Source: Acanthochromis polyacanthus (taxonomy: Eukaryota > Chordata > Actinopteri > Pomacentridae). Taken from it: a DNA stretch of 64,000 nucleotides. Positions within the stretch are counted from its first letter, which is position 1; each line of letters begins with the position of its first letter. Below the pieces are notes generated by a model. The model did no database searches. It was not told the DNA's origin and saw only the letters and a program-made list of their open reading frames with translations. The DNA lies in assembly GCF_021347895.1 (NCBI RefSeq), contig NC_067132.1, positions 26,939,757 to 27,003,756 on the forward strand. The letters run 5' to 3'. The translations under genes were made by a program, and so were the position numbers. Positions 37,337 to 48,665 of the stretch are shown in pieces.

Positions 37337-37940
37337 ACAAAAACAGACAAGAAAAGAACTCAGAGAGCACAATACTCCACCAAAGCTGCTCAGTCATTGT
37401 ATCATTTCTGACTGCTGTGGAAAACATCTTTAAAACATTCGTGGCAGAAATCACGGCACCATAGAATGTGGCCGTTTAATATAGATGTACCCACAAACAA
37501 AATTACGTGTTCCGCATATTTATGTTATGTACAGATACTGAATCACGTGACCTAAATATGTAGCAGCGGCAGGAATTTAAGCAGTTGTTCTTTGTATCAT
37601 TTCCAACAGATAAGTCCCGATAAGTCCACAGCGGTCAATTTGTAGTAGGATCACAATCATGTGATCGTCAGCAGGCAGCTGACACAGTGTTCACTTGTTG
37701 TCATGGTTACAGTGATGCTGTGGTGCTCTCTCAATGGCACAGAAATCTTTTAACAAATCCGTCGATCTAGACTATAAACCGCATCACTGCCAAAATCTAA
37801 TCACTTGGTCCGTGTGTCATTTCTGACCTTCCTTGAAAATTTCATCCAAATCCGTTGGTCTGTTGTTGAGTAATGTTGCTAAGAGACGGACAAACAGACA
37901 CCGATCGTCACATAACTCCGTTGTTCTTTGATGGAGTAAA
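37337..37940 (-). repeat. R1 interspersed repeat, copy D
   Basis: A nearly full-length inverted R1 copy. It opens with ACAAGAAAAGAACTCAGAG and TACTCCACCAAAGCTGC and closes with GATCGTCACATAACTCCG and TCTTTGATGGAGTA. The two ends are again inverted complements. The cytosine-rich block that follows GTGTTTCTGAG in copy A is deleted here. Confidence 0.87.
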
Positions 37941-38584
37941 AAATTCTATCTGGTTTGTTCTTCATCATTGGTTAAAATCAAAAATATTTGTTATTAATTG
38001 AATTTTTCATCGAAAATGTATCAGTCTACGTATCTGTTCCCTTCATCTTCATTCGTTAACTTTCAAAATGTTTTACAGGAAGTAGATCTAAAGATATCCG
38101 TGTGTCCAGACAAGCAGGAGAAAACCAAATGTGTTTCCTGAATCTCTGTGGGAAACAAACAAGACACAATGACAGCAAAAGCACGAACGTCTTTACTTTC
38201 TCAGCTTTCGGTTGAAACAGCGAGAAGCTTCGACGCTGTGAGGCTCTCGGTAGCCGACAGAGTGTTTGAGCGAAGCATCGGAGCTACTTTGTGTTTGTGT
38301 GAAGGGCAGCGGAGACAGTGGACGGCAGGGTTTCCTCCATTTCTGAACAACTGTGGAGGGAAGGCTTTTAGCAGGTACCAGGTGGGATGTTGTTGTCATA
38401 AAGAAGTCAGAGCAGCAGAAGAGTTTTCTGATGGAGGGACTCATGTTAATTTCAGGCTGATATGACAGACGCACTTTAGGTCCGCACAGCAACGCACATC
38501 ACGACAACTGTTGCATAAATCTGCTTTTAAGGTTGACATTTTGCTTTACTTTTAAAATCAGGACAGTATTTGGATAAACTAAAT
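37941..38584. other. Intergenic, no gene seen
   Basis: Overlapping open frames on both strands at 38148-38492 (about 100 codons each) are unsupported by any motif. 38110-38460 is GC-balanced and unique. Confidence 0.3.
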
Positions 38585-38770
38585 CAGGGGTGTCAAACAT
38601 GATTTCACAGGCCAAAACCAGCCCGATAGAGGATCCAATCTGGCCCTTGGGACGACTTTGAAAAGAGTAAAAATTACAGAGAAGTAATTAACTGCAAATT
38701 GTGAATTTGCAAAACTATAAATTTAACCTAACTTCTAGACCATGCCAAGTTTGATCATAAAGTAAAACAC
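38585..38770 (+). mobile_element. hAT-type MITE left end
   Basis: Begins CAGGGGTGTCAAACATGATT, a typical hAT terminus, followed by GGCCAAAACCAGCCCG and TCTGGCCCTTGGGACGAC. In the fish family this resembles, such ends are followed by an internal TTTTGTC array, as here (38790-39400). No right end (complement of CAGGGGTGTC) is found downstream, so the element is truncated. Confidence 0.65.
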
Positions 38771-38789
38771 AAGAGTGCTCATTGTTCTT

Positions 38790-39400
38790 TTGTCGTTTTG
38801 TCTCACTTTCGTAATATTTTGTCTTCTTTTTTTGTTCTGTTTTTTTTGACTGACTTTTGTCTTTTGTCTCATGTTTTTGTCATTTTGTTTTATGCTTTAT
38901 TCTTTGTTTAGTTGTTTATTTGTCCCGCTTGTGTTGTCTATTTTTTGTCTCCTTTGTCATTTGTGTATTTTTTGTCACTTTTCTGTTGCTTTGTGTCTTT
39001 TTTGTCTCATTTTTGTCTCTTTTTTGTTTTGTTTATGTCATTTGTATGATTTTGTTTCACGCTTTTGTCGTTTTGTGCCTTCTTTTTGTCATTTTACGTT
39101 GCTTTTTTATGATATTTTGTCTGACTTTTGTCGTTTGTCTCATGTTTTTGTCGTTTTGTTTCTCATTTTTGTTGTTTTGTTTCCTTTTTTGTTTCGCTTG
39201 TGTTTTTTGTCTTATTTTTGTCATTTTGTGTTTTGCTTCATGCATTGTTTTGTGTATCGTTTTTGTAGTTTTTTGGTTTTTTTGTCTCACTTGTGCAGTT
39301 TGTCTATGTTTTGTCATTTCATTTTTTCTCTTGTTTGTGCCATTTTTTGTTGCTGTGTAACGTTTTGTCTATTTTTGTATTTTTCACGTCATTTATATAG
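38790..39400 (+). repeat. TTTTGTC-type degenerate tandem array
   Basis: About 600 bases built of variants of TTTTGTCATTTTGTCTC and similar units, T- and G-rich on the + strand. The bias gives long spurious frames of Phe/Cys/Leu/Val that mimic membrane proteins (38857-39425). It is probably the internal satellite of the hAT-type element at 38585. Confidence 0.88.
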
Positions 39401-42400
39401 TATTAAATTGAAGATGCTGTTATAAATAATAAAGCAATGACAGAACAACACAACAGACAACAAATGAAGATAAGCAAACCGAATAATTAACATGATCGAG
39501 AGCAGTGATGCCTTTAGAAGCATTTTTAAATTCTAATTTCTACACTTTAACCCGTGTAGCAGAAAGAAAGTAGCATTTTCCAGATGTGCTGCTTCAGAAA
39601 AGCAGACACAAGATTTTTGCATAGTTGCATCAAAATACTAAAGAGTCAGATGTCAGAGTTATGAAGGAAAAGTTTGCAATGTTATATTAAAGAGTGCTTA
39701 ATTAAGGATCACTTCAAAAACCCCAACAAAGAAAAATGCATGAAATAAAGTCCACTGCATTTGATTTCTACAGAAAGTTTTGGGGTGAAATTTAAATCAG
39801 CATCTAACTAATCATCAGGCTTCAGAGGTGAGAAGTCAAATATCTTTAGAACTTGCTTAAAATTAATTTCCTAAACATATAAATCCATTTATTAAATGTC
39901 TACTATGACTGCAGCTCTAAAATCCCACTAAACAGCTGATTAAAATCATATCAAACATGATGTGTTTATCTCATACGGCTCTAACTAATAAAAAAAATGG
40001 AGTAAACATTGAATATTTTATTGACGTTTTAATCCTTTTTAAAGTTGGTGACAGACTTCCTACACTCGTAACGCTGCCGTGGACATCTGTTCCAGCTGAA
40101 CAGCAGCTGGATTAACTACACACTGAGCAATCCTTGTTATTTTTGCAGGGGCAATTAAAAGTAAATCAACCAGAGTTTGTGAACAGACCGTCTGCATTTG
40201 CTGTACTGAGCAGGTACACAACAAAAATATGACTAAAAAACAACCAACAACATGCAGATAAACTGTGAAAACTTCATGACAACAAACTGATGGATAGACT
40301 AAGAGTACAACAAACATTAATATCTCGTGAAAAACATATATAGAATAGAAAATACAACACAATAGAAAGCATTTTAAGTCATTTTATTTTGGAAACATGA
40401 AGATTAGATGTTGCACTCCTGCTTTATATTACATCACAATGACAGAAAACATTAGAGCACAATACAAATAACTCAGGATATACACTATCATGTATACTCA
40501 ATAAAAAAGATTCCCTGTGCCTTTTCTGGCTGTGACTGAGGCAACATTGGTCTAGATTAATCAAGATTTGGTGACAAATTTCAGGTGATGTTCCTTAATT
40601 TTGGGATTTTTACAACTTTTTCTTTATTCTTTTGTATAAAGTTCTTCTGTTGAGAGGAAAAGAAGGTCAGAAGGAGACGGTAAAGAATGCGACATTGATG
40701 AGTTGACAGTTCGAGACCGCTATCAGTTCCATGATGTTAAATTATAATCGGGTTGGACACCATCTGACTTTGTTTCCTGATGCAGATGTTGACTCCTCAG
40801 ATGGACTCCAGCCACTAGTCCAGATGTGAGAAAAGGATGTATGTTGCTGTGGTGGGTCTCATACAGTCGGCTTCTCTCTTGCGCTATAACGACACAATAC
40901 TCCATTTGTTGAAGTCCCTTTTTTCAGATGTGATTCAATACATGTATACAGAATAATGGAACTTCTTTGTATTATTGTCTCACAGTCCAGCCTGAAGCTC
41001 TTTCACATGTTGTAAAACCACAAAGTCAAAAAAAAACCCAAAGATACCCTGGAGCTAGTTGTCTATTTATGTAATAATTTATGTATTTTATTACCTAAAA
41101 CATGCTAATATGGTTGATTCCTCTTCCTGCAGCTCATCCTCATGTTTTCTGTTCCACAGTCACTCTTTTGCCTGTTTTGAGGCTTTATTTTGGCGAGTGC
41201 GGAGCCAACTGAGCATACGATCTGACAACCAAGAAGGAAAATTCCCGTCAGGTTTACATTTCAGGAATTCAATCACTAGAAAGTTCCTTATTTTCTGCCA
41301 TCCTGTTTTTCTATGTCATCATTATATTCCATTACTAAAGACAATTACTGTATTAATTACCAAACTGAAAGCATAATTAGCTGTGAGAGCCGCTCAGCCT
41401 CTCATGAATGAATTTACATTTGGCCCGAATATTATAAAGCAATAATCCCCAGTGAGTGTTTGTCCTTTTCAGTGAAGGTCATCGCTGACATCCGTTGAGT
41501 ATTTTCTCTGGAGGCGCTGAATATCAACATTTCCAGTTTTTAACACTACAGGTTAAGTTGCACTAAACACAGCATGATAGACTTAATAAGTAGTCTGACA
41601 GAAGAATCAAGTGTTGTTCCATAATGTTGTCTTTTCTTTTCTTTTTGGTGTCTACATCTAAAATCTGATGTCTGACTTCCTGGTCAGCAGCTTTAATTAA
41701 CTTTGCCTGCCAGTAATTTCCTCGTTAATTTCCTAACAGCTTGAAAAGCAGCACATCCAGCAAAGTCCTTCTCTTGTTTTTCCACTTTTATTCATCAAAG
41801 CTCCACACAATCGACTCGACTCATAGATGTCAGACCAAAGAAACTCTATTGTCTTTCTGTGCTGTTGTCTGTTGTTTTCTGAAAGGTGAAACTTGCACCT
41901 GCAGTGAAGAATGTTTTCTCAGAACCGAACCGAACTTTTTTTTTTTAATCAAATGATTAGACCTTCTGACAAGACAGATGCTGTTATACAATCAAGACAA
42001 AAAGAAAAGCCTTGAAGATTGTTGGCTTTCACACTGAATGAAAGGAGCTTGTTCAAGGTTGTTCTTTACTGCAGCTGTAAAGCAGCTACATTAAATGGTT
42101 TGTATTTTCTTTTATTATGTGGGTAAAATTGTTCACTTGTTGTGGGAAAACAGCAGAAATTTAGCATTTGTCTCTGCAGATCCCTTTAACTTTTTGTAGC
42201 ATTTTTCCAAAGCGGAGCTCAAAGTGCATTAATATTGGATTTATACCCACAAGGTTGTGGAAAAACACATTTGAATATCACACATAAGATACCCAATGTA
42301 GTAGAAATGTAGAAATTCTGTCCTCCTCAGCCAGTTGTAGCTTTAAAACGGGCCTTGAATATCACAACATGTGACATATATGTGATAATATGACTGAAAT

Positions 42401-43559
42401 GACTACATTTTACTGATTGTAGTTTCTTTAAACTTGACTGGAATTTTTAATCCATAACTTTCCCTTAGAGTAATGTTTTTCTCAGAGTGCTTTGTGAAAT
42501 ATATGTATATGAGTTTCTCTTTCTCTGCTGGTGTTCACAGCTTGTTTTTAATGCCTTCAGGCGGCAATAAACAAAAGTGTCACTGCTTATGCAAGACGAA
42601 AACAACCGAAAAAAACTCTCACATGTTTCTCACTGCCATCAAACAGGCGCTGAAAAGGAACTGATGACTTAATTTCACCTGTAAAACATATTATTTTATG
42701 TTAAACCTGTGGTAAATGCAATAAATAGTGAACTAAATCAGAATAATGTTGCCATTATGAGCATTCCTTTGGCAAAAAGAAGAGAGTTGGTCTCTGTTTA
42801 GAGTGCATAGATGTATAAAACATTAAGCATACGACCTTTTGCCTCTATTATTTTACGTGGTTATTTTTGCATATTTGTCACACTTCATCAAAGTAATTTT
42901 AATGTAAGACAACCCAAGAAAACACAAAAGGCAGTTTTTAGATGATGATTGTATTTAATTTAGTCAGTAGACCATCATTTAAAAGCAGCAGTTTGTGTTT
43001 TGTGGCTTATATCTGTATAATATTCAGTAGATATTAATATTAGTTTGATGATCTGGAACATTTAACTGACAAATGTGCAAAAATAGAAGATTTCTGTTGG
43101 GGGCAAATATTTTTATTTCAGCATCAATAAAAATGGAAAATCTAGCAGCAAATGAGCCAGATGTTTTCCTCTGGAGACCAAAGATCAGCTCAGATAGCAT
43201 TAATAGCATTAATTTTTCTTCTAACCTTCAATAAAGTATGGATTTCCCCCAGTAAGGTATCAATAAAGTTTGTCTTTAGCTTTAGTATTGGATTTTAATC
43301 CATCATGTGAATAATAATGTTGCTCTCTTACAGCAAATACTACATACATTATAAAAATACATCTGAAAATACTGAAATATTGTTTAAAATCTGACTTTTT
43401 GTGTCACACTAGATGTATCTCTCAGTCTTTAGTTCATGATTCTACATGTTGAATGTTTTTACTGCCATACCAGACCCTGAATTTCATTTTATTTATGCTT
43501 TTAATTTCGCCTGAAATCCGCAGCAGCAACTTTAATTCATGCTGAAACCTCCATTCACG
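39401..43559. other. Intergenic upstream of mc4r; candidate element at 41380-41540
   Basis: No gene or clear repeat family is seen in 4.1 kb. 41380-41540 stands out as unique and GC-balanced, with CAATAATCCCC (a complement of the GGATTA-type OTX/PITX core) near 41440 and CTCATGAATGAATTTACATT just before it. Lying about 2.6 kb upstream of mc4r, it is a reasonable place to look for a cis-element. This is inference. Confidence 0.3.
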
Positions 43560-44063
43560 CGTCAGACAGAATTCTGCTCCTCCTCCCACCTTCATCGCTC
43601 CCCGATTGGACGGTCGGCTGCAGGGGTGTGTGTTTGTATTTGTGTGTTCTGGTGTAACAGAGTGAGAGAGTGAGTGAGGGAGTGAAAACCAGAGCAGCTT
43701 TACCAAGTGATGATCTGCATTTAGCCTCACATCGAGCCGCTGCCTCTCACTGATAATCAGCCTCTCACATGCTTCCTGGGTCTCGCTGCTTTGTCACTTC
43801 TTCTTCTTCTTCTTTCCGCTTGGTGAACATTAATCTGAACTTCTGACTGGCCTCCATGCAGAGTGGAGCCATGAGAGCAGAACAGCGGCATCATCTTCGA
43901 TCGAGACGAGAAGCAGCAGCAGCAGATATATGAAGAATAAAAGAAACTACTTCTGGGATTTTTTTTCATGCCTTCTGAAGGGCGCCTGGGTTGTCCATCA
44001 GATAATGAAGGTGCTTCAAAGCCGCTGAGATTTCAATCAAAGATTTAACCCCAAGAAGCCAGT
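43560..44063 (+). promoter_or_regulatory. mc4r: Candidate mc4r promoter and 5' UTR
   Basis: The sequence just upstream of mc4r is less AT-rich than the desert around it. It contains a CCAAT box in reverse (GATTGG, 43604-43609) beside a CT/GC-rich patch, then a purine-rich GAGT repeat, a short TTC microsatellite (about 43797-43816) and AGC repeats before the start codon. I see no convincing TATA box at a suitable distance. The transcription start cannot be fixed from sequence, so the promoter/UTR boundary is inferred. Confidence 0.45.
43856..43933 (+). CDS. Candidate upstream ORF in mc4r leader (25 codons)
   Basis: An ATG 208 bases before the mc4r start opens a frame of 25 codons, rich in Arg, Ala and Glu, that stops at a TGA well before mc4r. 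A second in-frame ATG lies five codons in. If the transcript begins upstream of 43856, this uORF could lower receptor translation. It may equally be untranscribed or ignored; no conservation data are available here. Confidence 0.25.
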   Translation: MQSGAMRAEQRHHLRSRREAAAADI

Positions 44064-45044
44064 ATGAACACCACAGATCCCCATGGATTGATCGAAAGCT
44101 ACCAGAACAGGAGCCAAACGACAACTTTGCCACTTAACAAAGACTTGGCAGGAGAGGAGAAGGACTCTTCTGCAGGATGCTACGAGCAGCTGCTGATTTC
44201 CACCGAGGTTTTCCTCACGCTGGGCATCATCAGCCTACTGGAGAACATCCTGGTGGTCGCCGCCATCGTCAAGAACAAGAACCTCCACTCGCCGATGTAC
44301 TTCTTCATCTGCAGCCTGGCAGTGGCTGACATGCTGGTGAGCGTCTCCAATGCCTCGGAGACCATCGTGATCGCGCTCATCAATGGTGGCAGCCTGACCA
44401 TCCCGGTGACGCTCATCAAAAGCATGGACAACGTGTTTGACTCCATGATCTGCAGCTCCCTGCTCGCATCCATCTGCAGCCTGCTGGCGATCGCCGTCGA
44501 CCGCTACATCACTATCTTCTACGCGCTGAGGTACCACAACATCGTGACGCTGCGGCGGGCGATGCTGGTGATCAGCAGCATCTGGACGTGCTGCACCGTC
44601 TCCGGCATCCTCTTCATCATCTACTCGGAGAGCACCACGGTGCTCATCTGCCTCATCACCATGTTCTTCACCATGCTGGTGCTCATGGCGTCGCTCTACG
44701 TTCACATGTTCCTGCTGGCCCGGCTGCACATGAAGCGGATCGCGGCGCTGCCCGGCAACGCGCCCATCCAGCAGCGGGCCAACATGAAGGGCGCCATCAC
44801 CCTCACCATCCTGCTCGGGGTGTTCGTGGTGTGCTGGGCGCCCTTCTTCCTCCACCTCATCCTCATGATCACCTGCCCCAGGAACCCCTACTGCACCTGC
44901 TTCATGTCCCACTTCAACATGTACCTCATCCTCATCATGTGCAACTCCGTCATTGACCCCATCATCTACGCCTTTCGCAGCCAGGAGATGAGGAAAACCT
45001 TCAAAGAGATTTTCTGCTGCTCTCACGCCCTCTTGTGTGTGTGA
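44064..45044 (+). CDS. mc4r: Melanocortin-4 receptor, complete single-exon GPCR
   Basis: A 326-residue class A GPCR. In the family it is a plasma-membrane, Gs-coupled receptor for alpha-MSH/ACTH, antagonised by AgRP and aided by MRAP2, and controls appetite, growth and, in some fishes, maturation. Visible features: two N-glycosylation sequons (N2, N15); seven hydrophobic segments at about 43-69, 79-104, 122-144, 165-187, 191-215, 245-268 and 281-303; DRY at 146-148; the acidic ligand-pocket residues E99, D122 and D126; CWAP in TM6 (257-260); DPIIY at 298-302; extracellular cysteines 271, 277 and 279; and CC at 318-319, suited to palmitoylation. As in all melanocortin receptors, the second extracellular loop is almost absent. 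Length matches the family (human 332). The start has A at -3 and precedes the expected glycosylated N-terminus. The coding region is GC-rich and third-position GC-biased, unlike its AT-rich surroundings. No frameshift or missing key residue is seen. MC4R is preferred over MC1/3/5 by overall sequence; this is from recognition, not a search. Confidence 0.97.
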   Translation: MNTTDPHGLIESYQNRSQTTTLPLNKDLAGEEKDSSAGCYEQLLISTEVFLTLGIISLLENILVVAAIVKNKNLHSPMYFFICSLAVADMLVSVSNASETIVIALINGGSLTIPVTLIKSMDNVFDSMICSSLLASICSLLAIAVDRYITIFYALRYHNIVTLRRAMLVISSIWTCCTVSGILFIIYSESTTVLICLITMFFTMLVLMASLYVHMFLLARLHMKRIAALPGNAPIQQRANMKGAITLTILLGVFVVCWAPFFLHLILMITCPRNPYCTCFMSHFNMYLILIMCNSVIDPIIYAFRSQEMRKTFKEIFCCSHALLCV

Positions 45045-46940
45045 GTCGAGTGTGAAGAAGCATCAGCGGAGCTACAAAACCCCTGAAATCAAACTTGGCG
45101 AGCAGAGACTTTGATGTCCTTTGAGCTGTAATCACTGTGGACTTGCTGCAGCTGCTGTGCTCTCGGTGTCGGCTGTAAATGATTTATTAGTCGGACTGAG
45201 TCGGGTTGCTCCAGAGGTAGGTTTACCAAACCCTTGTAACATAGAGTGTAGACAAACGCTGCTTTGTTTTTTTTCAAGTCAACGCTGCTCTAAAAGTGCA
45301 ATTTGAAGTAAATGTGACCAGCATGTATTTGAATAAGCGCAGTCAGACTCTGGTTTCTCACTCGGAAATCTCTCCTTTCTGCCTTCACTGTTGGAGAAAT
45401 AAAAAAGAAACAGACTTACTCTGAAGAATTTTCTGTATGAAGAAAGTCTGTGGCACTGAAGTGTCAAAGCAGCAGAGATTCTAATGAACTCTTCACTATT
45501 TTTTTGTCTAAAAAATGTCAAGAAAATTTCGATCAATTTTTCCCTAAACCCAAAGATGCTCAGTAAGAGGAGGAAAGAAATCAGAAAATGCTCAAACTTC
45601 AGCGTGCAAATGCGAGAATTTTAACTTGTTTCCCCTATAATTAATCTGTACTGGACGTCTAACAAAGGGATTACCCTCTTATGTGATGGACTACCTCCAT
45701 GATTAAGAGTTTCATCCTCCTCATAACAGACTGACAGACAGCAGACACATATCCTGCTCGTTTTCTTTGCAATGAATGTTAAAATATACATGTCAAACAT
45801 TCACTTTTCCTGTGATACGATGATGAGATGAAAGCCATAACGCCTCACTGATTTCCCCTATTATGTGCCAATTATAGGAGACGAAGGGAAACGGAGGGAA
45901 TCTTGAAACTGTTTTCTACCAAAGTGGCATTTTATTCAAAACAACCAGTGTCTAAGCTCACTTCAAGCAGAGAAAAGAGGTGATTTTCTGAGCCGCTCAG
46001 TTGAGATTATCGTGGAAATGACAAACCAAGAGCACAACCACATTTCAACCACTGACGCCTCGGCACGAGATTTACTGCCAAAAATGTAAATGTAAAATCA
46101 CTCAGAGCATTTACACTGCACTGGATGTAAGGAAAAACAGACTCAGGCGCAGTAGAAGGCTTAAACACTTCATGCATTTCTGTTTTTTTTTTTTTTTTAT
46201 TTGGATGAGTTTACCTCATTTGCACCTTCCCTCTAGTGTGATTTCCCTCTCCTTCTTTTGTGATCGGGGATGCAGCTTTTACAGAGTCTCCTCTGATTTT
46301 TTTTAACGTTCACTTATAAATTATTTTCCCGTGAGTGAAATGCTAAATCAAACCCTGCATAGAAGCGATAAAGGTCCACTCTGACTCATTCCATCTGTTG
46401 GTTTCCAATCAAAGCGCTCGTGAACTTGTGGTCTGTGTAGATATTTTGTGTGAATTTTGCACTTGTGGGTTGCTCTTAACTCTCACTTACACCATGTACA
46501 TGTGACTGTAAAGAAATCTATTTTTCATCATGTTCATGTGAAAGGGCAGACTTTACTGAATGTATTTTTATGTAGTAAACACGTGTTGTGTGACTCGTTG
46601 CTTTTAATCTTTGCCTTAAATATGTTGCACTGTGACGTAAAGAGCAACCGCATCCTCTGTGACAGTGTTGCACCGACTGATGTAATCGGGGTTTTTTCTA
46701 TGTAGTTAGAAAATATTGCCTTATTTATTTATGCCTCTGTAAACTTGAAGCTCATTCCTAAGCTCACGAAAAAAGGCACAAGAAAAAGCGATGTGAACAG
46801 GATTGTCGTTTTTCTGTCAGCAGCAGCTTCGCCTTGGAGTTTGATTCATGTGTGCCAAATATGAAGGTGTTTGCTTTGACCTCTGCATCCGATGTGAACC
46901 ACAGCTGCAAAGTAACTTCAATAAATCATAATTCCACCTC
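45045..46940 (+). promoter_or_regulatory. mc4r: Candidate mc4r 3' UTR with poly(A) signals
   Basis: After the TGA there is an early AATAAA at about 45398-45403 and a second at 46920-46925. Between them is non-repetitive sequence with a poly-T run (about 46183-46198) and an AU-rich motif of overlapping ATTTA pentamers (about 46721-46733). This composition suits a long 3' UTR of about 1.9 kb ending near 46940, with a short isoform ending near 45420. This is inferred from signals only; no transcript evidence was available. Confidence 0.4.
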
Positions 46941-48382
46941 AGACACAGCTCTGTTTGTCAGCGTTTCTCTGGAGTCCGGACTTTAACCTCTGCACAAAGA
47001 CCGGGTTATTGATTTTTCGCCTAAAACCAACCTCATAAACAAGGCAGCCTACATGTGAAGCAAAGACGTTTGGGGTACTCTGATGCCTACATGAACTATA
47101 AGAAGCTGAAATGTAGCTCAGTTTCTTCCTCGAGGTGAAAAGTTTGTGCGCTGTAGAAGTAACCAAAGGGCAGTGAATAATTTAAACCGCCGTAAACAGA
47201 AGATTTCTGGAAAATCATTCCTCAAGGGTTCAGTTTGCAGACTTGAGCAGCATTCGAAAAACGATATTGCTCCGGGAGCATCGGTGCGATAAATAGACTT
47301 CATTCAAAATGTAATCATCTTAATAGACTTTAAGGTTCCAAAACGGGGTGGAAGTAATCAAGGGAGACTGAGAAAATGGACATTTTGGCCACATTCAGTA
47401 TATATCATTGCAAATGCTGCTCTGAAACTTCACGTTTGTGTGTTTTGGCCGTAAGAAATCTATTACCGGAGTGGAGAATTGCAAAGAAGCAGTGACTCAG
47501 CTGTTTTCTTTTTTCTCCCCTATCACATCATTCAGTTTCTTCCACTTTCATTTATTCTTAAATGGATTTTCATTTCGGCACAAAGGAAGAAAATGGCAGC
47601 GGCACAGTGGGTGTTCTTGCCCCGGGTCAGACAATGCAATGAGATGCTTTCCGAACAAATTTCATAGAGAATTCCTCCCAAACAACTCAAAGAGGTTCAG
47701 TGTTATGTAAGATTTTAGTAACAGCGAAGATGATATCGGACCACAGGAGTTTCAGGCCAATATACAGATGTTTCAGCCCGTTCAACAGGAAGAGAGGAAA
47801 TCTGGTCTGAGATCTTGATCTAAACTGATGTTTCATCAAGTTCATTACACAACACGAGGGGTTTACAGATGCACTTTCAAGCCTGAAGACTCAATACCAA
47901 ACATTTTTAGGTTGGTATACAGGAAGTTTTGTGGTTGTCATAAACATCAGGTTTGAAAGACGATTACTTCTGACATTCTTCAAGCCTCCACTTAACTAGA
48001 TATCTTACCAGCTTTACGAACTAGGAAGCACTCCACCCAGGTACCACCTCACACCTAACCAATAGTCGACCAGCTCAAACTTTCATCTTTTGTTTTGCTT
48101 TAAACACAGACACAGAGAGAGTTTTCTTCCTGAATGGGGCGGGGACAGCAGCAGCTTATTGGTTTTTAGAGTGAAGCAGCCCATTATAGAAGTGAATTAA
48201 ACTAGATATTTTCCAGTCTTGTTAAAATTTACCATCTTTGCAGTATTCCCAGCTGAAAAACTGAAAGACAGCATGTGAGGAAACGTGAGACTTACATTAA
48301 TCTGCTGAAAAGGGGCGCAATATGGACCTTTAAGAACTACTTCCTTTATGTTTAGACCCAGCAGGAGCCAACTCAAGGTATG
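46941..48382. other. Intergenic, no gene seen
   Basis: Unique-looking sequence downstream of mc4r with short open frames of no recognisable content. No repeats were noticed before the MITE at 48383. Confidence 0.35.
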
Positions 48383-48665
48383 ATACCGTTCAAAAGTTTG
48401 GGGTCACGGACTCGATTTCATGTTTTCCATGAAAACTCACACTTTTATTCATGCGCTAACATAATTGCTCAAGGGTTTTCTAATCATCAATGAGCCTTTC
48501 AACAGCATTAGCTAGCACAATGTAGCATTAGAACACAGGAGTGATGGTTGCTGGAAATGTTCCTCTGTAGCCCATCCCATTTCATGTTATTTTCATTGAA
48601 AAAATGCTCTTCTTTCAAAAATAAGGACATTTCTAAGTGACTCCAAACTTTGAAATGGTAGTGTA
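48383..48665 (+). mobile_element. Tc1/mariner-type MITE, copy 2 (internally deleted)
   Basis: Starts ATACCGTTCAAAAGTTTGGG and ends CCAAACTTTGAAATGGTAGTGTA, so the terminal repeats are clearly inverted. It matches the element at 5955-6293 but lacks a central stretch of roughly 100 bases (the GATATTCCATTAAAAATCAG block) and has a small insertion (CACAATGTAGCATTAGAA). No transposase. Confidence 0.85.

Noticed and set aside
38148..38492. Pair of about 100-codon frames on opposite strands
   Set aside because: Mutual shadows, no motif; a chance stretch of GC-balanced DNA.
38857..39425. 167- and 184-codon hydrophobic frames resembling multi-pass membrane proteins
   Set aside because: Encoded entirely by the TTTTGTC tandem array; composition artefact.
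44588..44956. 122-codon His/Pro-rich frame overlapping mc4r on the same strand
   Set aside because: Out-of-frame shadow of the receptor coding sequence.
44235..45026. 263-codon open frame antisense to mc4r, rich in His, Asp and Glu
   Set aside because: Shadow of the GC-biased third positions of the receptor; no start context, motif or known counterpart.
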